A stretch of DNA of 64,000 bases from contig OU862915.1 in NCBI GenBank assembly GCA_917880885.1, positions 40,866,676 to 40,930,675 of the forward strand. Direction: 5' to 3'. The position numbers and the translations under genes are program-made. The notes below the pieces were generated by a model. It saw nothing but the letters and a program-made list of their open reading frames with translations, was not told the origin of the DNA and did no database searches. Source of the DNA: Limnephilus marmoratus. Taxonomy: Eukaryota > Arthropoda > Insecta > Trichoptera > Limnephilidae. Of the stretch, positions 11,719 to 23,900 are shown piece by piece. The stretch's first letter is position 1. Every line of letters starts with the position of its first letter.

Positions 11719-12306
11719 TCATCTCCCAAAATCTGACACTTAAATTGGAAATAAAATAAAAATGGATGATTTAGAAAACATAATTAATATGATTGACAAT
11801 ATTGAACCTAACATAACTTTTGAAAATTCATTATCTTGCAAAAACTTTTTGAAAGATTCTAAATTTTCTTTACTATGCATGAATATTAGAAGTATAAGCA
11901 AGAATTTTGATGAAACTGTTTCTATGCTGGATTGCATTAATCATCGTCCGGAAGTACTAGTCTTTACAGAAGCTTGGCTGAGCAGTGTAATTAATATGCC
12001 TAGCATTCCAGAGTATGTAGTCTACAAAACAATTATAAACAATTTGCAAAATGATGGAGTAGTTATCTATGTAAGGAAAAACATTCAGGAAAACGTTGAG
12101 GAAATTGCTCTTCCCAGTGCAAACTGCTTGAAAATGCAATTATCCAATACCATATGTTTAATAGCTGTATATCGATCTCCATCCCAGACTAAAATAGACA
12201 ACTTTCTTGACCCATTGAATGAATTTCTTGCATCTGAATCCTTGCAAAATAAGGAGATTATCTTATTTGGGGACTTAAATATTGATACCCCAGATTTGAA
12301 GAACAT

Positions 12307-12628
12307 AATAATTTCGTATTCTTCTACAACTTCATAATCAACTTACTTTTTCTTATCATCAATATGTAGGTACGATTGTTACTTTCGGAGTCGGTGTCAG
12401 TCAAGGTAGGTTTGTAACTACATACATAGTTATAGGTGAGATGTGCTTGTGTCGCACAAGCGACTTGACGAGGCGAGAGCGGAGCCGCGGCGGGAGGGGA
12501 GCTGTCAAGTGAACACGCCGGGCCGGGTACCTTTGCTGACACCGACTCCAAAAAAACAATCGTACCTACATATTGATGATTAGAAAAAGTAAGTTGATTA
12601 TGAAGTTGTAGAAGAATACGAAATTATT
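12307..12628. mobile_element. Foldback element with ~94-bp terminal inverted repeats
   Basis: Positions 12307-12400 and 12535-12628 are near-perfect reverse complements (AATAATTTCGTATTC... against ...GAATACGAAATTATT). They are separated by about 135 bp that are much richer in GC than the surroundings (CGAGGCGAGAGCGGAGCCGC). It carries no ORF. It interrupts the endonuclease frame at codon DLKN, so it inserted after the LINE. The superfamily is unknown; target duplication was not resolved. Confidence 0.8.
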
Positions 12629-12639
12629 TTTTTACTTTT

Positions 12640-13190
12640 TAGTGCATTTTTTGAAGTCGTTTTTTGTTTTGTTAAAAATTTTGTTTATTTTTTGATTTTT
12701 AGTGAATCTGAAGTACACAATATGGGTAAACCTACTAAACGTACTGCTCATATGAGACAGACATAATTTGACCATAGCGACGTTAAGGTCAAATTAAGAG
12801 ATTCGGCCGAGTTTCGTTAATTTGTCATGGATTCGATAATCAGAACCTAACCAAACTCTCACTTAATTACCCTTGAAGTACATCCTTTCCAATAAAAAAA
12901 GAATCATCGAAATCGGTTGGCGTGATATTGAGTTATTCGTCCATTTGTCGCGCACATACTTATGCAAATTTAAGATTTATATGGTTTTCTCATGGATGCT
13001 ATTGTCGAAACTGGACCAAATTAAAATGGGACCACACGGGAAGCATCAGTTTTCAAATAAAAAAAAGAATCATCAATATCGGTTCACCCAGTCAAAAGTT
13101 CTGGCGTAACAAACATAAAAAAAAAAAAAAAAAAAAAAATACAGTCGAATTGAGAACCTCCTCCTTTTTGAAGTCGTTTAAAAACACAAA
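12640..13190 (+). repeat. Dispersed non-autonomous repeat between halves of the LINE endonuclease
   Basis: Begins and ends with TTTTTGAAGTCGTTT (12648 and 13165) and contains an A run at about 13117-13139 followed by ACAGTCGAATTGAGAACCTC. This pattern is familiar from lepidopteran genomes, but I cannot name the family. It contains two related segments, AAAAAAAGAATCATCGAAATCGGTT and AAAAAAAGAATCATCAATATCGGTT, about 170 bp apart. Confidence 0.5.
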
Positions 13191-13432
13191 AATACCTATC
13201 ACTTCTGGCATTTCATGGTATGAAGCCCATAATAAACTCACCAACAAGAGTAACTCCTAACAAATCAAGCTGCATTGATCATATTATGGTAAAATCAAAA
13301 TTTAAACCACAGGGAGCGGCTTTTACTACTGGCATAACAGACCATTACGCAATTTTGATGAAGTTTATGAGCTTTTAAATCTACAAAAAATTTCTAATAA
13401 TAATGTAAAACCTTTTTGTTGACAACCACCTC

Positions 13433-13843
13433 TTGAAGACCAAATTAAAGGAAGAATCCTGGGATAGAGTTCTGTCAACAAATGACGTCAATTTGGCAAC
13501 TGATAATTTCATAAAATGTTTGAGAACTCATCTGCAAAGTTGTACGTCAGTACAAAAACAGAAACATATCATGAAACATCTAAAACCATGGATAAATGCT
13601 GGATTAATCAAATGCCTCAGAACACGTGATAAATTGCACAACAGATGTAGAAGAGAAATCTATAACTTGGAACTGCTTGAATATTATAAGCGATATCGAA
13701 ACTGGTGTTCCAGAATAATACGAACAACAAAACAAGCATATTTCAGAAGAAAATTAGATGAAGTCAATGGTAACATTAAACAACAGTGGAACATTATAAA
13801 GGAGGCTATAAACCTTAAAAAGGAGCAAACTACCATTGTTTAG
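13433..13843 (+). pseudogene. LINE ORF2 linker between endonuclease and RT
   Basis: A 136-residue open stretch with KHLKPWINAGLIKCLRTRDKL and a basic, helical region ending KQQWNIIKEAINLKK. This is the usual segment between endonuclease and RT in Jockey/CR1-like ORF2 proteins. It belongs with the endonuclease upstream and the RT downstream and is cut from the RT by an insertion at about 13844-14215. Confidence 0.75.
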
Positions 13844-14215
13844 AATTAAACCCAGGACGCAAACCCATTATGGAGTTGAACTACCATCAAAGACTGGATT
13901 GCTATCCAAGAGTTGTCGGATTTGTTCGTTAGATGTCGATAGAATCATTTTTTATTCTTTGTCTCTCTCACACAACAAACAAGGGAAATATAGATGTATG
14001 AAATCCTTATAAAAAGGGTTGCATCGGTAAAATTATTTACTTCTTTACGAAAACTTGCACTAAGAATTTAAAATACTACTGAACCCTTGTCCGTTGGGTG
14101 GGGAAAGTTATTGTCGTCAGTTATAAGTTATAAATATCAAATCATAACAATAAAAAATCGAGAACTTAAGTTAAAACAAAAAAGTGCTTCATTTATAAAA
14201 AACCAGTCTGCCCAA
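13844..14215. mobile_element. ~370-bp insertion in LINE ORF2, possible solo LTR
   Basis: Non-coding DNA interrupting ORF2. It carries TTATAAAAAGGG (a TATA-like box) at about 14011 and AATAAA-type sequence near 14148, as a solo LTR would. Clear TG...CA tips and target duplications were not found, so this is only a suggestion. Confidence 0.35.
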
Positions 14216-14264
14216 AAGAAATCTCCTGAGTGAAGACCTTCAATTTTTTACAACCATAAAAAAA

Positions 14265-16024
14265 TTGAAAATTTGTAATAGTATTACTTCAATGGAAGAG
14301 AGTCCAAATAAAATTACTAATCATATTAATGACTTCTTCAGTGACATTGGTCCAAGTTTCGCTAACAATTTGTGCAGTGATAATAAAACTAGTGAGACCT
14401 GCCTTGTGAATGATTTTAAATCTGAACTTCACATTACCGGGGATAATTTTGATTTTAAGCCAACTAACATTTCTGAAGTGACAAAAGTGATAAATGATTT
14501 AAAAATGTCTTTCTCATGCGGTATTGATTCTTTAAGTGTTATGATATATAAACTCCATGTATCCGAATTAGCTGGTCCCATATCTCATATTATTAATATT
14601 AGTTTCAAGAGTGGGATGTTTTCTTCTCACTGTAAGAAAGCTAAAGTGATTCCTCTTTTTAAAGGTGGAGATCAACTAGATGTCAATAATTATAGACCTA
14701 TATCCTTACTTAACACGCTTTCAAAAGTAATAGAGAGATTGGCTAAGTCGAGATTGGTATCATTCTTAGAAACAAATAAATTACTCTCTAGCAATCAGTT
14801 TGGTTTCAGAGAAAATAAAGGAACGAGTGATGCAGTGTTGAAGGTATTGTCAAAAGTCACTAGTGCCCTGGATTATGGAAACAAAGCCTTAGCTGTGTTC
14901 TTAGATCTATCAAAGGCATTTGACACAGTTTCCCATGGATTACTCCTCAAAAAAATATCTTCTCTTGGCATTCAATGTACAGCATTAAGTTGGTTCAAAT
15001 CCTATCTTAGCGATAGAACACAACAAGTAGAGATAAATGATAATTTAAGCACAAGCAAACAAATCTCTTTTGGGGTTCCACAAGGTAGTGTACTTGGACC
15101 AATATTGTTCTTAATCTACATTAATGATTTGTGTAATTTAGATATTCCAGGTAACTTTGTCAGTTTCGCAGACGACACTGCTTTAATATTTGAGGGTAAA
15201 ACCTGGAAAGATGCTTTTGACAAATGTGATTCAGGATTAAGAATAGTAAAGAGTTGGCTAAATAATAACATCTTAACTTTGAATACATCAAAAACAAAAT
15301 ATGTAACTTTTAGCATATCATCAAAAAGTCAGCCTTCCAACACTCATAATCTAATTATACACAATTGTCTGCAAAATTGTAATTTTAATTGCCACCCTTT
15401 AGAAAGAGTAGACTATACCTAGGTGTAAATATTGATAAATATTTGAGATGGAATGACCATATTGACATGTTAACAAAAAATATCAGAAGACTTACCTATA
15501 TTTTTAAAGAACTTCGTCATATATTGGATAAAGACAAATTAAAATCTGTCTATGATGCCTTAGTCCAATCTCGACTTTCTTACAATATAGTTTGCTGGGG
15601 ATCCTGTCTAAAGTCCAATGTAGAACCACTAAATATTGCTCACAAATTAATTCTTAAAGTCATGTACAAAAAAAAATTTCGTTATCCATCTAAACTACTT
15701 TACAAGGAAACTAATGTTATGTGTATAAAACAGCTGTACATTACTAAAATAATTTGTACATTTTTTATCAATACTAAATCTGCAGAAAGAACCCAACAAA
15801 TCCATACCACTAGAATTGGCTCAACAATGAACTTTATGGCAATACATACTAAAACATCTTTTGGCCAAAGAAACTATTTATACCAAGCTCCAATTATGTT
15901 TAATATTCTGCCAGACTACATTAAATCTTCCAATTCATTAGCTAAATTTAAAAAGAATGTTAAGATATTTGTGTTAACAGAGGATTGGCATACTATTTTT
16001 TCATCCTTGTCCTTTTTTAAATAA
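14265..16024 (+). pseudogene. LINE ORF2 reverse transcriptase and C-terminal region, frameshifted
   Basis: Full RT: SCGIDSLSVMIYK, NYRPISLLNTLSKVIERL, QFGFRENKGTSDAVL, VFLDLSKAFDTVSH, FGVPQGSVLGPILF and catalytic FADDTALIF. The frame shifts near 15390-15422 into the segment ending at 16024, which holds the post-RT region (YLGVNIDKYLRWNDHI, LVQSRLSYNIVCWGS). With the ORF1 at 10913 and the endonuclease pieces it forms one near-full-length Jockey/CR1-type element, about 10.9-16.44 kb, disabled by two frameshifts and three insertions. Confidence 0.85.
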
Positions 16025-16440
16025 TAAGATTTCAATTTTTAAAAAATAAGATTTGTTTTTTAATAATATTTGTTTTTTGAATAATAACCTTTTTTTTAAA
16101 TAAATAGATTTTATTTGAGTTCCATTTGCCAAAATTGGAGTGTCACCCTAAATGTTTTGAACTCGCTTTGTTTCTTGGTGGGTATAGTAATTAAAGATTT
16201 ATTTATGGTCTATATTATTACAATTCATACTTAAATTACCCATCTGGTCACTAATATGATATTTTTATTTCTTACTTTATTATAATATTTTAGTGTTTTA
16301 AATGTAGTGTATTTTAGTATGTTGTGTGTGTAAAATCACTCAAATTTATAAAAGTTAACCTCAACACAGGCCTAGTCCTAGTGAGGTTAATTAAAAATAA
16401 AAAATAAGAATGTATGGTGAGAAGTTAAATAAATAAATAA
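16025..16440 (+). other. LINE 3' UTR with AAATAAATAAAT tail
   Basis: AT-rich sequence after the ORF2 stop, ending in TTAAATAAATAAATAAATTA at about 16427-16440, the same tail type as the other LINE copies here. Confidence 0.55.
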
Positions 16441-16660
16441 ATTATTTTGTATTTATTATATGTAGCGTGAATTGACTAGATGATCATTTGTTGAAAGTGT
16501 GTGAAAGGGTTTAGTTTTTCCTGTGGGGACATAAAATCTGAAGTATGGTCGAGTGTCATTCGAATTTGGTTTTTCGGAGTTTTTACTGTACGTTAATAAT
16601 CCTCGTGCGAAATCGGAGTGCACTTGGTATCTGTTCGACTAATTTTCCGTTCTCCAAGCC
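16441..16660 (-). repeat. Dispersed repeat copy (family also at 24830 and 42005)
   Basis: The reverse complement matches 24836-24905 (CCCCACAGGAAAAACTAAAC, TTTCACACACTT, AAATGATCATCTAGT). Related sequence occurs at 42005-42240. Non-coding; family not named. Confidence 0.55.
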
Positions 16661-17568
16661 CCATAAAGAGATTTTAGGAAGGGACCATCTTTAACACATT
16701 AAGACTGGTTCATGCAAATTTGTCAAATGTAATTATTTAATAAAATATGTACAACTGTTTGTTTCCCAAATAAAGTAAAATAAAAAAAAAATAAAAAAAA
16801 AAATTTAAAAAAAAATATATATATTGATGTATGGTTTTATTAACTGTTTCCCTCTTTACCTACGTAATAATATGCCCACCTTGTGTATTTCGTTTAGTTT
16901 AAATAAACTGTTAACCCGATAGATTTGAAATAAATTGGTGGTTTAAAACAAAATGTTTATTTCATTTAATATTCTTGATGTTTTATTTTGGCTATAAATT
17001 TTATTATTTTCTTTAATTTCAATGTCTTGTCTGGAAAATAAAACAGGCCATACTTCTGATGAATTATTTATTTCTAGAGGTTTCCTGACTTACGTTGTAC
17101 AAATGCTTAATATTTTACGAATTTTTTAAACATCTTTACCACTAATGTCAATAAATATAGGTACAGTAAATGCAAATAATCATGCAATATTTTAATCTTA
17201 ATGATTTTTTTTATGATACAAAAAAGTTATTCGTTAAATATAATATAATAAAACTAGTAACAATGACAGTCAAATCCATGAAGGGCACATATTGTGCTAT
17301 TGCAATCTTCAATTAAACTTAAAAATAAAATTTTAATAATACCTTTTATTATTACCACGTACATCCACGAAATTACTCAGTTTCTCATATGAACCAGTCT
17401 TTGTACTCGATTTGTTCTAAAATCAAATGTTTTACAATAATGTGTTAAATTGTGTTAGATATTTGTAAGCTTGAAATTGGAGAGTTAAAGGTACCACTGG
17501 CAGATCTTATGGTGTACTTTTTGCATCTGTTAAAGTTACGGATCTCCAAGAAATAAGACCAAGTTATT
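16661..17568. other. 3' flank and 3' UTR of the protease gene
   Basis: No coding signal. AT-rich, with A/T runs at 16780-16830. On the minus strand an AATAAA signal lies at 17350-17345, about 220 bases after the protease stop, and is a candidate polyadenylation signal. Confidence 0.4.
17345..17350 (-). terminator. Candidate polyadenylation signal of the protease gene
   Basis: AATAAA on the minus strand about 220 bases after the stop codon. Other AATAAA-like sites exist in this AT-rich flank, so the choice is tentative. Confidence 0.35.
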
Positions 17569-17993
17569 TCATTCTCTGATCTGTGCCTTTATCCAATTCA
17601 AATAAGCAAACACCTTAGAGTATACACCGGGCACGTTGGGAAAAGCACAAGGCTTTGGTCCAAAGCTGACGAGTCCGTGGACAGTCCATTGTACAGGGAC
17701 CTTCGTTTCATCAACGACCATTAGGGGTCCTCCAGAATCTCCTGTGCACGAGTCTTTGCCTGGTTCGCCACCTGCGCACAACTGCTTGTCCCAGAGACGC
17801 GCCTGTAGTCTTGGAGTATTCGGGTTCATATAAGCAGCCTGACATTTGGCCAGCGATACCAAAGGCACTTGCAGGTGGAGTTTCACATTACTGGATTTTT
17901 CACTTTCAGTAGCACCCCATCCAGAAACGATTGCGAGGACGTCAGACTGGGTCGTAATGTCAGACTTGGGAAGGCAGATCGGTTTGATGAAAT
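17569..17993 (-). CDS. Protease exon 6: catalytic Ser and C-terminus
   Basis: Acceptor CGCCTTACAG|ATTTC; 425 nt to the TGA at 17571-17569. It codes residues 340-480: FIKPICLP, SGWGATES, KDSCTGDSGGP with Ser426 and Asp420, and PGVYSKVFAYLNWI. Complete end of the chymotrypsin-like fold. Confidence 0.92.
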
Positions 17994-20900
17994 CTGTAAG
18001 GCGGTAACAGAATGCAATCATTAATTAATCATCATTACAGATAATAATCTTCCAATATTAATTTCATTTTCGTCATATTTTATCTAATAAATCAAATATT
18101 GGAGTTCAAACGCGCCTATTTGTTTATATTGAGTTAACGGCAGAGGGCGTTCGTGGGTAGGCTGTACAAACTGAAATGTTTCTTTCCGGTGAATGTTTTA
18201 AAAATTATTTACTTATCACTCGCAGAATCAACTTTACGGTATGCCATAACCACTTGGGGACACACATGCAAAACTAATTTAAACCACCTACAATGAGTAC
18301 AAAATTAAAAGGATAAATTACTACAACTAGTTCAAAAACATATTTTTTCATGGAGACGAAACATATCATTGCTGTATAAGAATTTAACTATATTACCTGT
18401 ACAGGTCCTATTATGGTACAAAATATTGACTCAGCATATAATATATATATAGATATTATCTGAGTATGAATATAAGAGAAGAGTGAAACATGAATACGAC
18501 ACTTGGTTCACAAAGAATGAAGGAATGCTTGTTCCAAAATTTAACAATAACTACGGTAGGCTAACCCTAAAATATAATGTGCCCAAAATATTTAACATCT
18601 TACCGAGTAGATAAAATAAAAAATTGCGATTCTACAAATGGATTGAAATATGTGCTGAGAATATGGTTACTAAATAGAGATGTTTTATATTAAGTCTGTG
18701 TGTTAATTGTGGCAATATGAATAGTTATAGTAATTATATTATGTATGAAGATTAACATCCTGTTGATAAACTGCTTAATTGCGGTTTAACGGGACTGTAC
18801 ATTGAAAAAAAAAACAATTAAAAAATTGGCACTTGTAAAAATGGAATTGAAAAACAGAATTTGAATAGAACTTTTACAGGTTTTGAAAATTAACTTCGAC
18901 ATTTGGTGAATTGTTCGATGTGCTGTCAAACAAAGTCCTTAAGAGCTCCCCAACGATAGTAAAGATTAAATCGATAAGAATTTTGGTTGTTGTTACCTGT
19001 ATATGGAGCATCGTTGGCGAGACGAATAACGGCGATGTCATTATTTTCAGTTCCTCTAGAAGGCTGATAATCCGGATGAGGTATGATTTCTTCGATACTA
19101 ATGATCACGGGTTCATCATTGCATTCTTGTCCCCCAGCAACTTGTACGCAATCTTCACCTGTCCTCTTGTCGTATTCACCCAAACGAATGCTGATCCTGC
19201 AATAAACATGAACGTAAACTCCTTTTCAAATAGGATATTTTGAGGTGTTTAAAGTTTAAAGTCTCTCGGGATAATAATCCAAATTGCGCTTCTTCTCTTT
19301 CTCCAGCAAACTTCAGAAATATTGTTCTGAAAAAAAGATGTATCATCCATTTTAAAACGATAAATGGCAGTTCAAAATGTATGATCAAGTGAGTGTCCAA
19401 GTAGAAGCAATCCAGAGATGGATAAAAAGTTTATAAACTGCGTGAAAGAGGATGGAAGATTATCGGGATGGGCTGATGACTGGAGGCGAATGAAGAGGGT
19501 CCATAGTTAGTAGATAAAATATTGTAGAAGGATCAAAATCCCCTATATGATGCATTGGTCAATTATTGGTCGAGAGGTAAGGCTCTAGAAAGTCCCGGGA
19601 TCAAATACGTTAATTAATTTATTTAAAACAATATATTGTATACTTTGGGCACGTTCCAGAGTGAAAGATGGTTGGTTGAAATGAATTTAGCCGCTTTTGG
19701 TGACCAGATCTAAATAGCCACGTACTTCCCCACCTTCCTATTCCCAATTTTCTTCCCCTGCTCACTTAGTTTGACCTCGTAACATACCCAAATTTGGGGA
19801 TGGCATAGTCTCACTGGCTACAAATGCGAGCAATTGACACTATTGTGCGAAATTCATATTAAAAAAAGGATATTTTTCTTTTTTTAAAAGAAAGACAAAC
19901 ATTCCCGGATTACGAATAACCCAAAAATGTTTGTGTGAACAATAATTCTATGTTGCCAAAATAAACAATCCTTAACAATCGAAAGTTCGTTCCTTTTTAT
20001 CCAGAATTTCCATAATTCCTCCTCGCGTTTAACACGTTTGGGCCACCCTTGCCTTAAACACGTCATTACGCCTTGAATGACCGTATCTACTTTAGTGGCT
20101 TCCCTAATCGAATTAACGTCAAGATGTTCACAATTGCTAACAAAATCTACGAAATCTGAACCGCAGTAATCTTTAAATTCTACCTTAGAATTCTCAACTT
20201 TGTTCTTTAACAGAAACCGAGACAGAAAATCTGCCTGGTTTCCACCTGATTTCATCGGTTTCCCAGAAAGTAATCTTTGCAACTGAACTACCGTATTCTT
20301 TAAATAAGGTTTTACATTCCTTTTATTTGCAGATGAACTACCATGCCCTTTAAACATGGTTTTATATTCCCTAAGATTAGAACTTCCATACCCTGAAAAA
20401 TATGGTTTTACGTTCCCCATTTTCTGAAATTTGTTCCTATTCGCGAACGAAACCGAATTAATAGAATTTTGTTTTGAAACAATGTTGAGGTTAAATATTT
20501 CCATGAAATCTCTTCCCACAATCATCTCCGAACCGCTTGTTACAACGATAAAGGTTATTAACCTAACTAGATTATTGTATTCGACCTTGAAATTTGCATT
20601 ACCCACAACAGTCAACATATTCCCGTCGTAACCTGAAATTTTTCGTGTTTCGGGTGACAACTCTATATTACTGAAATGTTTACAAAACATTCTCTCCGGA
20701 ATAACACAAATTGATGAGCCTGAATCAATCATCGCTTCGAAGTATTTCCCATTTAATTTCAATTGTGCCTTGATTGCCTTAACAAAAGCTACATTTTCAA
20801 TATTTTCACTATTACAATTCATAACTGATTTTACTGACCCGTTTTTACAAAATCTCTGTAAATGACCCAATTTACCGCAAGAATAACATTTAGCTTGCTT

Positions 20901-23900
20901 AAACTTACAGTTATGAGTGTCATGATTTGATTTCCCACAGATCTTACACTTTTTTAGAGATGAACCGGTTTTAACTTGTTTATCCGACCTACATGAATCG
21001 GAACTATTCGACCGATAATAAAGTTTTCGCGCCGGAGAAGCCGATTTTCCAAATCTCTTTACCGAATTTATTTCTCGCGCCGGAGAAGCCGATCTTCCAA
21101 ATTCCTTTACCGAATTTACTTCCAACTTCATCTTGATTGAATCGACCTCAGGACCTTTCGCGGTCACTGCAAGTTCAACTAGTTGATTAAAGTTTTGTTT
21201 AGGCCCTTCAACAAACAATTTTACCCGTACTGGGCCCGGAAGTAGACCGATTGCAAACACGTCTACAAGATTATCCTCCAGCCTGTTTCCAAACTGACAG
21301 AATGAGCTGAGCCCTCGAATTCTTGCGGCGAAATCCCTTATCGATTCGTTATGATTCTGTTTAGCTTGGAAAAATGATTCCCGCTCTTGAAAAAGAGATC
21401 TACATTTACCACAATGTTTTTTTAGCAACTCAATTAATTTCTCAAACGTAACATCTGTGATTTTACTCGGGAAACATAAGTTGGACAGAAGAGTCAAGGT
21501 CTCCGTTTCAAGCGAGTTTATCAGATAAGCCTTTTTCTTAATCTCGGTAATGTCATCATGTAACACGAGAAACTGCTCTAATCTGAGTTGAAACACATCC
21601 CAATCTCCGTTTATGTGAGAGAACGGTGGAATTCTCGCCGATTCCATCTTCACAAAAGGAAAAAAAATAATCACGCGAAGCTACGACAACAATACTACCC
21701 CGGAAAAAATTACAAAAAACCCAGACAAATCCTCCACAAGAAAGAAAAGAAAAACCTATCTTAGAAATTGCGGTTGCAACGTCTCCAGATTGTTTCCTCT
21801 TGATGAGTGAGTGACCTTCCTCGACACTAGCACTGTTTGCCTTGTAATGCCTTCCCTCGGCACTCCCTCGGAACTTCACCTTCGTGGAAAGGCTCTGTTG
21901 AGCCCCAAAAACGACCACCGCCTCTTGCTTCTGAGTACCCTTGGATGGTACTCCAGAACTCTGACTGTGGCTCCAGGAATAGCCAGAGATATCCTCGGTT
22001 TGTTCTGCCGGTCCTTTCACTCGGTCAGACAAACCCAAAAAATACTCCAATGTTCCGCCTCGGCTGTAGGTAGCCTTGAAAAATTTTTCGGGGTGACTTA
22101 GCTCTCCCCGCTTTGGTAATTTTTTTTTTGTGATCCAATTTGGTAATCCAATATTGTACTTTAATACGGCTGCGCCAATTGTAATGTACTTTTATTGTGG
22201 CCACACTAGCCACACAATAATAATAAATATGTTAAACGTAAGTTCTCGTCTTTATTGTAAGAGTACAATGGATTCAATAAGTAATATTATTTGTCTCGGT
22301 AGCGACTGATTATACTGGAAGTTAGAATGGTTCTGGCCGCGGCCGTACACCGGACCGCTGTCCCGGCTCGTATGCCCGATCGGCAATGTTCGGCGACCCG
22401 AGCATTCCCGAATTACTACATAGATACAAATGCGATATAATTGCATATATCACAGTTTGAAAATCTCCTACTACCACCACAGAAAGCCGAAAATGTTGCT
22501 TGTGTTGTGATGGAGGATTTAGCCAGCCGAGGAATCGAACACGCGACGCACGGGTGGGACCCAAGCGCTATGCCCACTCAACCACTGACCATAAAATAAA
22601 TATATGCATATATATGCTTACGGAGTGCCAAGTTGAGTCAAAACTGCACCAATCACGCAATGTCCTGCTGTTAAGACGTATCGCTTGCTGATGAGCGTCG
22701 CTCCACATCCGAGGGAGATTGAACCTCTGGAGTTCCTGAACTCTACGAGTCCCAGCCAAGGATACTGGCCAATTTCGGTCACATTGCCTCCTATGATCCT
22801 ATTCTCTCCGTCGTCTGCTCCACAACTATCTGGACTTGGTAGGAGATCGTCGACGTTCACCGCTGGTTGATTTCGATTCTAGAATGGAGAATAATATTCT
22901 TTAAATGATTTTTGTAAGAACATTTTTGGACGTGAGCATTGGGCCACTCTTGCCGATAGGTTCGGAGAGCATGCACAGATTTCTTTAGCAAGAGTGGATG
23001 GAAAAACTTCTTTATTTAATTTTAATTTTTAATTTTTAATTACCCCCCACCGGTTTCCGTAGCTGCACAGAACAGTGTTTCAAAGCTGTGCGACCTGAAG
23101 GTTAGAAGTCATTCACGATCAAAACACTGGGAATAACTTTTCGTCAACAGAACATTGAAAGTAGCTGGATGAGGGAAGCAGTGTCTATTTTACCGACATT
23201 TTATTCATGTAAGAATAATAGTGTTATTGCCTTGGAGTTAAAAAAATTAACACAAATGCATATTTCGAAAGAAAATTTTCGAAAAATGATTATTATTTCC
23301 TTGCTACTTACTGCAGTTTACAAAACTTGCGAGAAAAAATATTATGATTAAGTGCAGAACTGAAAAACGTTATTGTGTTTTATTTATATAAAAAATCAGA
23401 GTGTGCAGTTCACGCACAAGTAGAAGTATCAGAAAACTAAAGTAGACAAGATTGAAGAGGACATGAAGTACCGCACAAAAAGGAGACCGATTAGTATAAC
23501 TCTTTCTCTCGAAGGCTAAATCCTGTAGATGTATGTGTTTGTCTCCTTTTAATGTCTCTATTTTTCGTTTCATCGTGTTTCAAATCACAACGATGATAAA
23601 GGAGATTTTACTTAAATAAGTAACACATAATAATTGCTAGTGCTCCTAAATGTTAAGTCACTGAATAATAATAAAAATAATTGGAAACAGTCCGCCAGTG
23701 CGGCCATCTTGGCCACCATTTTGCTTGAACAAGAATTTGAACAGAAGAGTTTGAAAAAACGTTTTATTGGTATGCCAAGTCCTCTCTTAGGTATTTTATT
23801 TAGTAATAGAATTTTATCTACTTTTTAAGGACTTTCAAGAAATTAATAAAAGTTTAAAAAAATGGGCCTATTACTCTGACCCTACGTCAAAAAACCTCAA

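Larger units (their letters stand above)
11762..13405 (+). pseudogene. LINE ORF2 endonuclease domain, split by insertions
   Basis: An apurinic-type endonuclease begins at 11762: LLCMNIRSISKNFDE, VLVFTEAWLS, CLIAVYRSPSQT, and GDLNIDTPDLKN up to about 12304, where a foldback element interrupts it. After the foldback and a second repeat, the C-terminal endonuclease motifs resume at about 13215-13375 with PIINSPTRV, SCIDHIMVKS and TGITDHYAILM. The D, N and H residues typical of the fold are visible on both sides, so the copy was intact before the insertions. Confidence 0.8.

Noticed and set aside
21556..22050. 164-residue frame upstream of the intron-4 Gag
   Set aside because: Lies in the leader between primer binding site and Gag and overlaps Gag in another frame; no domain seen.
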